From positions 1 to 38,534 of the forward strand of contig NZ_PGVA01000037.1 in assembly GCF_002860125.1 (NCBI RefSeq): a stretch of 38,534 nucleotides of DNA, in the 5' to 3' direction. Positions 1 to 7,648 of the stretch are shown here, one piece after another. Made by a program: the position numbers and the translations under genes. Each line of letters starts with the position of its first letter. Position 1 is the first letter of the stretch. Source of the stretch: Bacillus canaveralius. GTDB lineage: Bacteria > Bacillota > Bacilli > Bacillales > Cytobacillaceae. The notes beneath the pieces are model-generated. The model did not search any database and was not told the origin of the DNA. It was given only the letters and a program-made list of their open reading frames with translations.

Positions 1-50
1 ACAAGAAAAGTGTCTTTTTTTCATTTATTTTACTGTATAAAACTGGTTAA

Positions 51-818
51 TCAACACGCCTGAGAAAAATATTTTCTAAGCCAGTCAATCGACAAGCGCT
101 CAATTATTGATAAGTGATCCATAAAGCTGTGGTCAGCACCTTGAATGACTGTTAATTGCGATTCTGTTGGCAGCCATTTCACCCCTTCTTGCGAAATGCT
201 TGCCAAAACCTTCTCCTCCCAGCCTTCATCGCCATGCATAATTAAAACCGGACACGTAATCCGCTTCAAAACCTCCTCCTGGTTAAATTGTTCAAAATCC
301 AGAAGCATCTGTTTTTCGATGATTACGGCCTTTCGGCTGCCTCCATTCTGGTAGTCTGTTATATAACCTGTTTCATCGAGTTCCTGTAATTGCAATTCAG
401 AAAAATGTTCATTCCAGTTATATTTGACAGGACCAGTTGATGCACCCGTTAAAATCATGGTTGAGATATTTTCAGGATCAAATGCTTCCAAACAAACTCT
501 GCTGCCGAGACTATGTCCATATAAGGCGATCTTGCGATAACCTGTTAGCCTCACAAAACTGATCGCCGATTTCAAATCGTCGATCTGCTTCGCAAGTGTT
601 AAGCTGTCATCATCACTTTCCCCACAGCCGCTGAAATCAAAAGCAAGTACATTGTATCCTTGCTCTTGAAACGTTCTCGCAAACCGGTCAAAACGCCCCC
701 TGGACGATTTATTTGACGTAAAACCGTGACACATGATAATGACCGCTTTGGAATCTGCCTCAAAAAAGTTCCCGACCAGGTTCAAGCCATGTGAATTTTT
801 AAAACATACCGTTTTCAA
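51..818 (-). CDS. alpha/beta hydrolase (serine hydrolase, substrate unknown)
   Basis: A 255-aa cytoplasmic alpha/beta-hydrolase fold protein with no signal peptide. The oxyanion/HG segment is at residues 30-33 (CHGF), the nucleophile elbow GHSLGS puts the catalytic Ser at 103, a likely acid is Asp197 (HGDEGW) and the likely His is 230 (GADHSF). Length is typical for this esterase/peptidase-like group. The start is a TTG at 816-818, preceded by a GGAAGG-type ribosome site about 9 nt upstream. It lies about 290 nt downstream of acoR on the same strand and probably is not part of the acetoin pathway. The family assignment is secure, the substrate is not predictable from sequence. Confidence 0.8.
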   Translation of the reverse strand: MKTVCFKNSHGLNLVGNFFEADSKAVIIMCHGFTSNKSSRGRFDRFARTFQEQGYNVLAFDFSGCGESDDDSLTLAKQIDDLKSAISFVRLTGYRKIALYGHSLGSRVCLEAFDPENISTMILTGASTGPVKYNWNEHFSELQLQELDETGYITDYQNGGSRKAVIIEKQMLLDFEQFNQEEVLKRITCPVLIMHGDEGWEEKVLASISQEGVKWLPTESQLTVIQGADHSFMDHLSIIERLSIDWLRKYFSQAC

Positions 819-1110
819 TGATGTTCATTCCTTCCTGCATGACCGCGATAAAACTTTGCTTGAAGTCTACCCAATAAATCGACAGGTACTTCTTCTGTAT
901 ATTCAAATTCCTCCTCCCCAGCTTTTTCTCAATCTTGTTGAAGGCGGTTCTCCAATGAGTCTACCACGTGCACCACTCTCGTTCTTAAGCCGCGACCTAA
1001 ACTTTAGAAAACTGGAGGAACACTCCCAAAACTCAAAAGCAAAATCGTATTTATATGATTTAGACTCTACTAACGATTCGAAGCTATAACTACGAAAATT
1101 TCTACACTTG
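819..1110. other. intergenic stretch with a possible decayed coding remnant
   Basis: The 292 bases between the hydrolase and acoR contain no intact gene with a ribosome site. On the minus strand two frames look protein-like but are broken. One runs from about 1121 to 903 and ends LRKSWGGGI. Another, from about 993 to 826, reads LGRGLRTRVVHVVDSLENR, hits a TGA, and continues in the same frame with EEVPVDLLGRLQAKFYRG. This could be the eroded end of a lost gene or mobile element. I do not recognise the family, and I see no terminal repeats. Confidence 0.35.
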
Positions 1111-2997
1111 TTATAACCCATACTTCCGCAGCCGCTTATAGAAAGTGCTTCGTGGAACGTCGAGTAGTTTCGCCGCTGCCGTTACATTCCCTTTTGTTCT
1201 TTGTAAGGCCTCCAGCATTAATCCTCTTTGGATCTTTTCCCTTGCGGTCAGTTCATTGTTTGTACGAATGTGCTCTTCGTTTTGCGCTATTGACGGTTCA
1301 AATTTTGAATCGATGGACTCTATGGTTAACATATTATATAGAAATAGATCATCTTCTGTTGCCCCATTTGACCACAAAATATTTATACGTTCCAGCACAT
1401 TGTGCAATTCTCTTATGTTCCCCGGCCATGTGTGATCATTCAATTTATCAAATAATGTATCTGCCCATGGTATGTTCCAGTTATGTTTTTGGCACAGAAA
1501 GCGGACAAGAAACGGGATATCTTCCTTCCTTTCTCGCAAAGGAGGAACATGAATTGGATAAACATATAGCCGGTAATATAAGTCTTTTCGAAAAGTACCC
1601 TGATTGACAAGTCCAGTAAGATCGCGGTGGGTTGCCGTGATTATGCGAAAGTCTACCGGGATTTCTTTTATGCCACCAATCGGAACAACCTTCCGTTCTT
1701 GGAGAACACGTAATAAGGCTACTTGCATCGACGGCGGTATTTCGCCGATTTCATCCAGGAAAAGAGTTCCCTTATGAGCCTGTTCAAATTTCCCTTTATA
1801 ACCCTGTCGTTTCGCCCCGGTAAAAGCTCCTTCCACATACCCGAACAGTTCACTTTCCATTAAATCCTTCGGTATCGCTCCGCAATTAATAGCAATAAAT
1901 GGGCCGTCTTTGCGGGGACTATTGTCATGAATCGCCCGGGCAATCACCTCTTTACCGGTCCCTGTTTCTCCAAAAATATAAACATTGACATCTGTCGGGG
2001 AGACAAGCTTCACTTGTTTCATAGTTCTTTGAAAAGCCTCACTCCTGCCAGCCTCTCCATTAAAATAAAACGTTTGTGCTGAATTTGATCCAGTAAATTG
2101 CCGTCTTTTCGTATCAGAAGTTCCTTCTGATAAAAACAAACAAGTTCCCGTTATTTGTTTGTCTTCTTTAAGCGAAAAAGCAGTCTGTATATCAACTTGA
2201 TATCCATATCGCAAAAGTTGTGAAATGCTCATACCAATCGACTGGGGAACTTTTTCACGAAGAGGTTTGCTTGCTGAAACAATAACATCGTTGTCGTTGC
2301 ATACGACAAAAGGGCGATCTCTATATTTATCCGTCAGTTCAACGGATCGCTGAAACAGCGCAAGTTCCCTTTTAAAAAGCCGCTTGCTGATCTCCCGTTC
2401 AATTTCATAAGCAACCGATGCAACCATTCCCAGCATAAACGGATGTGAATATTCAACAGGGCAGGAAATATCCAATACTCCCATCAACAGTCCGTCGCCA
2501 GTTAAGATTGGCGTGGCTGAACAACTCCATTGATGCGAAGCAATGGAATAATGCTCGGTACCATTTATCGTAACAGCTTCCTTAGTCTGCAAAGCTGTTC
2601 CGATTGCATTTGTCCCAACTTCCCTTTCAGTCCAGCGAACACCTTCGATAAAATTGATTTTGCGTGCATCTTCGACGATTTTTTCGTTTCCTAACAAGGA
2701 AAGGACATAGCCATCCGGATCCACAAGAAGCGCCATCATGCCGGATTCCCGGATTGCCTCGTTCATCCTGTCTACGTGAGGGGAAACAACATCTAAGAGA
2801 AGAGAGTTTTTTTCTCGTTGAAGGTGTAGTAGCTCGTTCGTTAAAATATTCTCACCTTTATTTAAATACGGATTCACTTGTTCTTTTTTACATCGGTACC
2901 AGGATTCCATTACTCTTTTGTTTAAACGGGCTGAATCAAGGACTCCTTCATTAACAAACCGTTTCCAGGTATTTAAATAGCAAACAGTTTCTTTCAT
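1111..2997 (-). CDS. acoR: AcoR, sigma-54-dependent activator of acetoin catabolism
   Basis: A 628-aa enhancer-binding protein. The N-terminal half (about 40-220) is a GAF-like sensor region of the AcoR type. The AAA+ domain has Walker A GETGTGKE at 343-350, the sigma-54 contact loop GAFTGA at 390-395 and Walker B LFLDEIGE at 412-419. The last 40 residues form a Fis-type helix-turn-helix (AAAKLLDVPRSTFYKRLR). The frame is open 39 codons further upstream, but the ATG at 2995-2997 has an AGGAGG site 7 nt before it and was chosen. The gene follows the aco operon, whose promoter is of the sigma-54 type, so activation of acoABCL in response to acetoin is a strong inference. It has its own SigA promoter with a cre site. 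Confidence 0.93.
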   Translation of the reverse strand: MKETVCYLNTWKRFVNEGVLDSARLNKRVMESWYRCKKEQVNPYLNKGENILTNELLHLQREKNSLLLDVVSPHVDRMNEAIRESGMMALLVDPDGYVLSLLGNEKIVEDARKINFIEGVRWTEREVGTNAIGTALQTKEAVTINGTEHYSIASHQWSCSATPILTGDGLLMGVLDISCPVEYSHPFMLGMVASVAYEIEREISKRLFKRELALFQRSVELTDKYRDRPFVVCNDNDVIVSASKPLREKVPQSIGMSISQLLRYGYQVDIQTAFSLKEDKQITGTCLFLSEGTSDTKRRQFTGSNSAQTFYFNGEAGRSEAFQRTMKQVKLVSPTDVNVYIFGETGTGKEVIARAIHDNSPRKDGPFIAINCGAIPKDLMESELFGYVEGAFTGAKRQGYKGKFEQAHKGTLFLDEIGEIPPSMQVALLRVLQERKVVPIGGIKEIPVDFRIITATHRDLTGLVNQGTFRKDLYYRLYVYPIHVPPLRERKEDIPFLVRFLCQKHNWNIPWADTLFDKLNDHTWPGNIRELHNVLERINILWSNGATEDDLFLYNMLTIESIDSKFEPSIAQNEEHIRTNNELTAREKIQRGLMLEALQRTKGNVTAAAKLLDVPRSTFYKRLRKYGL

Positions 2998-3130
2998 GCG
3001 CGAACCTCCTCTATTCATATGGCGGCTTGAAGAGTGACACATAGATTTGGGAAATACTAATACCTGTATGATAGAACTGGAAGAGTAATATAGCTTGAGG
3101 TTAATAAATTCCACGGAGAGTTTTCTTAAT

Positions 3131-3159
3131 ATTATAACAAGTTATGTATGCGCTTTCAA
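3131..3159 (-). promoter_or_regulatory. SigA promoter of acoR
   Basis: On the minus strand TTGAAA (3154-3159) and TATAAT (3131-3136) are separated by exactly 17 nt, a near-consensus vegetative promoter. Predicted transcription start is near 3124, giving a leader of about 127 nt before the acoR ATG at 2997. This places the upstream in-frame start at 3114 almost at the 5' end of the message, without a ribosome site. Confidence 0.8.
3144..3159 (-). promoter_or_regulatory. cre site (CcpA) overlapping the acoR -35 box
   Basis: The minus-strand sequence TTGAAAGCGCATACAT fits the degenerate cre consensus WTGNNARCGNWWWCAW at every position. It covers the -35 hexamer and most of the spacer of the acoR promoter, so CcpA binding would block RNA polymerase. 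Catabolite repression of acetoin use acting through acoR is established for B. subtilis. The role here is inferred from site and position. Confidence 0.75.
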
Positions 3160-3190
3160 TATTGTTGGTCTATTTCAGGAGAGTTACATT

Positions 3191-3227
3191 GAAACAGCTT
3201 CATGCCTTGTTTGCGTGAAGCTGTTTT
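3191..3227 (-). terminator. terminator-like hairpin after the 158-aa gene
   Basis: AAACAGCTTCA at 3192-3202 pairs perfectly with TGAAGCTGTTT at 3216-3226 (11 bp, 13-nt loop). It lies about 40 nt beyond the stop codon of the gene ending at 3266 and upstream of the acoR promoter. The T-tract on the minus strand is weak, so termination efficiency is uncertain. Confidence 0.6.
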
Positions 3228-3265
3228 CAATAAAAGTCAAATAGATTGTGAGGAAATCCCTCTGT

Positions 3266-3742
3266 TCAATCCCATATACCAGTAACTCGATTTGGCAGAC
3301 GAGCACCGTATAATATTTCTGATGTTAAAAAGACTCCAACAGGGGGCAAAGTGTCACTAATAACGGGGGATCCGGTGAGAATTGTGTCGGTTGTCGCTAC
3401 CCAAGTCCCATACTCGCCTGCTTGTAAAGAAGGAGGCTTCATAATCAGTCGTCCATTTAAAATATGATGTCGAATTCTAATCGGGGGATCATCATATATC
3501 ATTAAGTTTCCCGAATATGAGGCATACGGTGAATCAAATCTGATTTGTTTCGTGTTTTCATCCCAATATCCATGAATTGGGATAGGCCTCCCGCGAAAAT
3601 TAACGGTACCGGCAATCCTGTTTCCTGTAATGGAGTTGATGATCAGTGTGCCCCAAACGACCGGTCTGCCACCTATGGCAGCATGTATGCCCCACTGCGA
3701 TGGGAATGGTAAACTAACCGGGATTCCCTGAGTAGTTTGCAA
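3266..3742 (-). CDS. protein of unknown function, 158 aa
   Basis: I do not recognise this protein. Starting at the TTG at 3740-3742 it is 158 aa; an AAGGAGAG site lies 7 nt upstream, while an alternative ATG 13 codons earlier has no such site. The sequence is rich in Gly, Pro, Ile and Thr with short alternating hydrophobic stretches (GRPVVWGTLIINSITG, AGTVNFRGRPIPIHGYW, RLIMKPPSLQAGEYGTW), which suggests an all-beta fold. It has no signal peptide, membrane helix or cysteine motif. It stands alone between the aco operon and acoR with its own hairpin terminator. The good ribosome site argues it is real. Confidence 0.65.
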   Translation of the reverse strand: MQTTQGIPVSLPFPSQWGIHAAIGGRPVVWGTLIINSITGNRIAGTVNFRGRPIPIHGYWDENTKQIRFDSPYASYSGNLMIYDDPPIRIRHHILNGRLIMKPPSLQAGEYGTWVATTDTILTGSPVISDTLPPVGVFLTSEILYGARLPNRVTGIWD

Positions 3743-3781
3743 AGTAGATCTCTCCTTGGATTTAAAAAATGATAAATACAT

Positions 3782-4001
3782 AAATGAATATCAAAACTTG
3801 ATGGTAATAGCTATATGTGGTTCAGATGTTATTCACTACGCTTTCGAACGGACCAATAAAGTATATGCATCGAGTAGCAAATTGGGAATAAAGAATGTTT
3901 ATAGATAAAACCCTATTCCTGGGCTTAGATGACAAAGAAGCCAGCATGTTACTGCTGACTTTTTTTATTACACGGGGTGATATTAATCAGAGAATTATAT
4001 T
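3782..4001. other. non-coding stretch upstream of the 158-aa gene
   Basis: I see no gene here apart from the hairpin at 3939-3966 annotated separately. The part next to 3782 should hold the promoter of the 158-aa gene, but I find no convincing -35/-10 pair. Beyond 4001 the acoL relic begins. Confidence 0.4.
3939..3966. terminator. bidirectional terminator-like hairpin after the aco operon
   Basis: AGCCAGCA (3939-3946) pairs with TGCTGACT (3953-3960). Read on the minus strand all eight pairs form, counting one G-U, followed by TCTTTG. On the plus strand there is one mismatch but a run of seven T follows. It is the first terminator-like structure downstream of the acetoin reductase gene and the acoL relic, so it probably ends the aco transcript. 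Confidence 0.5.
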
Positions 4002-4109
4002 TTACACATGAGCAGAGTGACCAACAGCACTAAGCAATGCTTTGTTTTCGTTCACCATAATTCCCTGCTTTGTAAAATCGACATCAATATTCTCTAAGTT
4101 TAAAACGCT
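4002..4109 (-). pseudogene. relic of a second dihydrolipoamide dehydrogenase gene (acoL-like)
   Basis: This short piece reads in one frame as LNLENIDVDFTKQGIMVNE joined directly to KALLSAVGHSAHV and a TAA stop. The first half matches AcoL residues about 275-292 (LGLENIGVDYTKQGILVDE) and the second half matches the AcoL C-terminus (EALLSAVGHAVHV). About 150 residues between the two are missing, as is everything before residue 275. In the C-terminal part 36 of 42 bases match the intact acoL. It is therefore an internally deleted, 5'-truncated copy of acoL or a close paralogue, in the same orientation, downstream of the acetoin reductase gene. There is no start or ribosome site. Confidence 0.88.
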
Positions 4110-4191
4110 TACTCCTTATTAGTGTTTCCTGCGAGTTCCATGTCGCCCCTTGTTAGCAGTGATGCCTAATGATAATTATTTGTCTATATAA

Positions 4192-4968
4192 CTATGAAAA
4201 AATGACTCCTCCATCGATCATAACGGACTGGCCAGTCATATAATCTGAATCTGGCGAGGCCAGAAATGATACAAACTTGGCTACATCTTCTGGTGTTTCC
4301 GGCCTTCCAAGCGTGATTGATTGAGTAAACTGCTTAAATGCTTCTCCTTTTTCCAGATTCATATATTCACCCATTTTTTCATCAATAAGATCCCACATTT
4401 GCGTATCGACAATTCCCGGACAATAGGCATTAACCGTAATCCCGAATTGAGCTAGTTCTTGAGCTGCTGCCTGTGTTAAGCCTCTGACTGCAAACTTGGT
4501 AGCTGAATATGTCCCTAAAAGGCTGAACCCTTTATAACTCGCAATGCTGGCAGCACTAATAATCTTCCCATGTTTTTGCTTTTTCATTTGTTCAGCAGCA
4601 GCCTGCAGACAATAAAGGACACCGTATACATTTATTTCAAATATTTGTTGAAGATCTTCATCTGTCACTTCCAGCAAAGGCTTAATTTGAGCGATTCCTG
4701 CATTTGAAACCATTACATCGAGCTGTCCAAAGTGTTTTACTACAGTTTGGACCATATCAAAAACTTGATCCCTTTTGCTAACGTCTGCTTGAATCGAGAA
4801 ACTTTCCCGGCCTAATTCCTTGATTTCCTTCACAACAGTTTCAGCATTGTCCAAGTCAATGTCGTTAACCACGACATTAAAACCATCTTCAGCAAGTCTT
4901 AAAGCTATGGCACGGCCAATTCCGCGGCCTGATCCAGTTACCAACGCCGTTCTCTTATTTGACTCCAT
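4192..4968 (-). CDS. acetoin (diacetyl) reductase / 2,3-butanediol dehydrogenase, SDR family
   Basis: A 258-aa classical short-chain dehydrogenase. The Rossmann motif TGSGRGIG is at 11-18, an acidic patch DIDLD at 36-40 suggests NAD(H), NAG is at 89-91, and the catalytic Ser141, Tyr154 and Lys158 (YSATK) are present. Segments such as [25 protein letters not shown] and [17 protein letters not shown] are typical of the BudC/ButA acetoin reductase group, which interconverts diacetyl, acetoin and 2,3-butanediol. An AAGGAGG site precedes the ATG. It follows acoL by 25 nt and is the last intact gene of the aco operon, so it probably feeds 2,3-butanediol-derived acetoin to the dehydrogenase. Stereospecificity cannot be read from sequence. 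Confidence 0.85.
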   Translation of the reverse strand: MESNKRTALVTGSGRGIGRAIALRLAEDGFNVVVNDIDLDNAETVVKEIKELGRESFSIQADVSKRDQVFDMVQTVVKHFGQLDVMVSNAGIAQIKPLLEVTDEDLQQIFEINVYGVLYCLQAAAEQMKKQKHGKIISAASIASYKGFSLLGTYSATKFAVRGLTQAAAQELAQFGITVNAYCPGIVDTQMWDLIDEKMGEYMNLEKGEAFKQFTQSITLGRPETPEDVAKFVSFLASPDSDYMTGQSVMIDGGVIFS

Positions 4969-4993
4969 CGGTATTCCTCCTTTTTATTCTTCT

Positions 4994-6373
4994 CTACACA
5001 TGAACAGCATGGCCAACAGCACTAAGCAACGCTTCGTGTACCGCTTCGGATAAGGTAGGATGGGCGGTGATAAGATGCTCCATTACATCTGTTGTTAATT
5101 CCGCATGAAGCATAAGCGTTCCTTGGCCGATTAGTTCTGTGGCATGCGGACCGACGATGGATAAACCAACAATTTCATGATATCGCGGTTCAACCAACAC
5201 TTTCACCTTGCCCATCCGTTCACCCGAAATAAGCGCTTTCCCGTTTACAGTGAAAGGGAATTCCCCAATCTTTATATCCCCGTATTGGTCCCTTGCCTGT
5301 TTTTCCGTCAGACCTACACTGGCTATTTCCGGATGAGTATAAATACAGCGGGGCACAGCCCGATAATTCGTTTTTGCAGCCGTGCCGCAGGCGTTCAGCG
5401 CGGCAACCGTCCCTTCATGAAAAGCAACATGAGCCAGCTGGATTCCTCCAATGACGTCGCCGCATGCATAAATTTTGGGTACACTGGTTTGCAGTTGTTC
5501 ATCCACCAAAATTCCCTGCTTTGTATAATCAACACCAATATTCTCTAAGCCTAAACCACTTAGTCTTGGTTTTCTTCCAATTGATACAAGTACGCAATCG
5601 GGCTGAAATTCATGGATACCTGCATTATTCTCTGCCACAACCTTCTTTTTTTCTATATTGATATCCTTCACTGTAGTCGAGGTATACAAGGTGGCTCCCT
5701 GGCTCTCCAATTCTTTATGTAAGACGGAAGAGATATCTTCATCTTCTCCAGGAAGGAGCTGTTCGGCCATCTCAACGATGGTAACCTTCGTTCCCATCCT
5801 GCCATAGATGCTTGCGAACTCGCATCCGATCACACCGCCTCCTATGATTAAAAGGGAAGAAGGAATGGATTGGGCATGCATCGCTTGACTGCTGTCGATA
5901 ATCCACTCTCCATCAAACGGTGCAAACGGTAAAAAAATCGGTTCTGATCCCGAAGCAATAATCACTTGGTTCACTTCAATGTGTTCACTTTCTGCAGCGT
6001 TCTCTATCCGTAATGCATAACGGTTCAGAAACGAAGCCGTTCCCCTGATCACTTTTATTTTATTCTTCTTCATCAAGTATTGAATACCTTGCACAAGTTG
6101 AGTGACAATTGTGTTCTTCCTCTGCTGTACTGCATTCCAATCGATCTCTATTGATTGGGATGGCAGACGGACACCAAATGATGCTGCATTTTTGACAAGC
6201 TGAAACGTATCAGCACTCTGCAATAAAGATTTCGTTGGCATACATCCTTCGTTTAAGCAGGTGCCTCCCAATAATGCCTGCTCAATCAGGATGACTTCTT
6301 TTCCCTGCCGGGCAGCCGTAATGGCCGCGACATACCCGGCAGGGCCTCCTCCTATTATCGTTATCGGTGTCAA
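4994..6373 (-). CDS. acoL: dihydrolipoamide dehydrogenase, E3 of the acetoin dehydrogenase complex
   Basis: A 459-aa flavoprotein disulfide reductase that reoxidises the dihydrolipoyl groups of AcoC with NAD+. The FAD-binding GGGPAGYVAA is at the N-terminus, the redox pair is Cys39 and Cys44 (GGTCLNEGCMPTK), the NAD-binding GGGVIGCEFA is near 178, the second FAD motif is ACGD near 304, and the catalytic HPTLSE has His438 and Glu443. The ORF opens with a TTG at 6373, with a GGGAG site 8 nt upstream. It lies 15 nt after acoC in the operon acoABCL. A decayed partial copy lies downstream at 4002-4109. Confidence 0.93.
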   Translation of the reverse strand: MTPITIIGGGPAGYVAAITAARQGKEVILIEQALLGGTCLNEGCMPTKSLLQSADTFQLVKNAASFGVRLPSQSIEIDWNAVQQRKNTIVTQLVQGIQYLMKKNKIKVIRGTASFLNRYALRIENAAESEHIEVNQVIIASGSEPIFLPFAPFDGEWIIDSSQAMHAQSIPSSLLIIGGGVIGCEFASIYGRMGTKVTIVEMAEQLLPGEDEDISSVLHKELESQGATLYTSTTVKDINIEKKKVVAENNAGIHEFQPDCVLVSIGRKPRLSGLGLENIGVDYTKQGILVDEQLQTSVPKIYACGDVIGGIQLAHVAFHEGTVAALNACGTAAKTNYRAVPRCIYTHPEIASVGLTEKQARDQYGDIKIGEFPFTVNGKALISGERMGKVKVLVEPRYHEIVGLSIVGPHATELIGQGTLMLHAELTTDVMEHLITAHPTLSEAVHEALLSAVGHAVHV

Positions 6374-6388
6374 AGGATCTTCTCCCTT

Positions 6389-7618
6389 CTATAAAAGCAT
6401 CGTCATCGGCTCTTCCAAATAGCGTTTCAATGTTTGTAGAAATGCTGACGCTGGAGCGCCATCAAGGACGCGATGATCAAAAGTTAAGCTAAGCGGCAAG
6501 ATGCTTCTTCTTTTCAATTCATCCCCTAAATAAACAGGTGTATCAAAGACGGCTCCTACACCGAGAATACCTGTTTCCGGCGGATTCAAAATAGGGGTGA
6601 AGTGTTCAACACCGTATGCGCCAAGATTGCTTATTGTAAAAGTGGATCCCTGCATTTCCTCACTGGAAAGCCGCCCTGCTCTTGCTCTCCGGGCGAGCTC
6701 TTTGCTTGCCTTCGACAATTGCCGTATTGTGCATTTTTCGGCGTGCCGGATGACCGGAACCACCAGGCCTGTTTCCAATGCTACTGCAATACCGAGATGA
6801 ACCTCCTCAAAGAGATGAATTTTTTCATCAATATAGGCACTGTTCATTTGTAAATGTTCCTTTAACGAAAGGACAGCTGCCCGCGAAAGAAAGTCTGTTA
6901 CTGTCAGCTTTTCGTCGTTGTTTTTTTGCATGGCTTCAGAGGCCTGTTTTTGCATTTTTAGGAGTTCTGTTACATCAGCCTTCATCATAATCGTTAATTG
7001 TGCGCTGTTTTGTAAACTATCCTGCATACGTCTTGCAATGACTTTGCGGATTCCACTGAGGGCAACCTGCCGCGCATTTTCAGTAGATTGGCTTGGAAGT
7101 TCTTCACTTATTACATTTTCAGCTTCCCTGCTGCGGGAATTGTGAATGGCTTCCTGTACATCCTCTTTTGTGATTCTCCCACCGGGTCCTGTTCCTTTAA
7201 TTTTTTCAACATCCAATTTGGCCGCCTCAGCCATTTTCCGGGCGACCGGTGAAATTTTCACCCGATCACCTCGACTGATAACCGCTACAGTAGAAAGTTC
7301 TTTTTGTTTTAGAGGCTCTTTGTCCACGTCACGAATGCTAGTTTCCTGTCGGTTAACTTCATTGGAGATGATCTCTTCTCCGGCGTTTCCGATGTAACAT
7401 ATAACCGTACCAGGAGGGACACCTTCTCCCTCTGGTACAGCGATTTTTAGAATCGTGCCATCTGCCGGAGATTCAACATCCATTTCTATTTTTTCAGAGC
7501 TGATGCTGGCAATGGTTTCTCCCGCCCCAACCGCGTCTCCGACTTCTTTATTCCATAGTGATACTGTGCCTTCCTTCATTGCCATTCCCAACTTCGGCAT
7601 TACTACTTCTACTGCCAT
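6389..7618 (-). CDS. acoC: dihydrolipoyl acetyltransferase, E2 of the acetoin dehydrogenase complex
   Basis: A 409-aa E2 core subunit. The lipoyl domain is at 1-80 with the lipoylated lysine K43 in SEKIEMDVESPA. The peripheral subunit-binding domain is near 120-160 (ISPVARKMAEAAKLD ... GPGGRITKEDV), and the catalytic acyltransferase domain occupies the second half with the FDHRVLDG motif (His382, Asp386). It transfers the acetyl group produced from acetoin by AcoAB to CoA, giving acetyl-CoA and free acetaldehyde. An AAAGGAGAG site precedes the ATG. Spacing and orientation place it third in the acoABCL operon. Confidence 0.93.
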   Translation of the reverse strand: MAVEVVMPKLGMAMKEGTVSLWNKEVGDAVGAGETIASISSEKIEMDVESPADGTILKIAVPEGEGVPPGTVICYIGNAGEEIISNEVNRQETSIRDVDKEPLKQKELSTVAVISRGDRVKISPVARKMAEAAKLDVEKIKGTGPGGRITKEDVQEAIHNSRSREAENVISEELPSQSTENARQVALSGIRKVIARRMQDSLQNSAQLTIMMKADVTELLKMQKQASEAMQKNNDEKLTVTDFLSRAAVLSLKEHLQMNSAYIDEKIHLFEEVHLGIAVALETGLVVPVIRHAEKCTIRQLSKASKELARRARAGRLSSEEMQGSTFTISNLGAYGVEHFTPILNPPETGILGVGAVFDTPVYLGDELKRRSILPLSLTFDHRVLDGAPASAFLQTLKRYLEEPMTMLL

Positions 7619-7648
7619 TTATGCGCTCTCCTTTCTGTCGTTAACCCC

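Noticed and set aside
733-1089. 118-codon plus-strand open frame over the hydrolase start
   Set aside because: No ribosome site; it overlaps the 5' end of the hydrolase gene antisense and has low-complexity Pro/Leu composition.
819-1110. group II intron or insertion sequence end
   Set aside because: A vague resemblance only; I see no domain V hairpin, terminal inverted repeats or target duplication that would support it.
2998-3114. 39-residue N-terminal extension of AcoR
   Set aside because: The ATG at 2997 has a strong AGGAGG, the extension has no ribosome site, and its start would be about 10 nt from the predicted transcript start.
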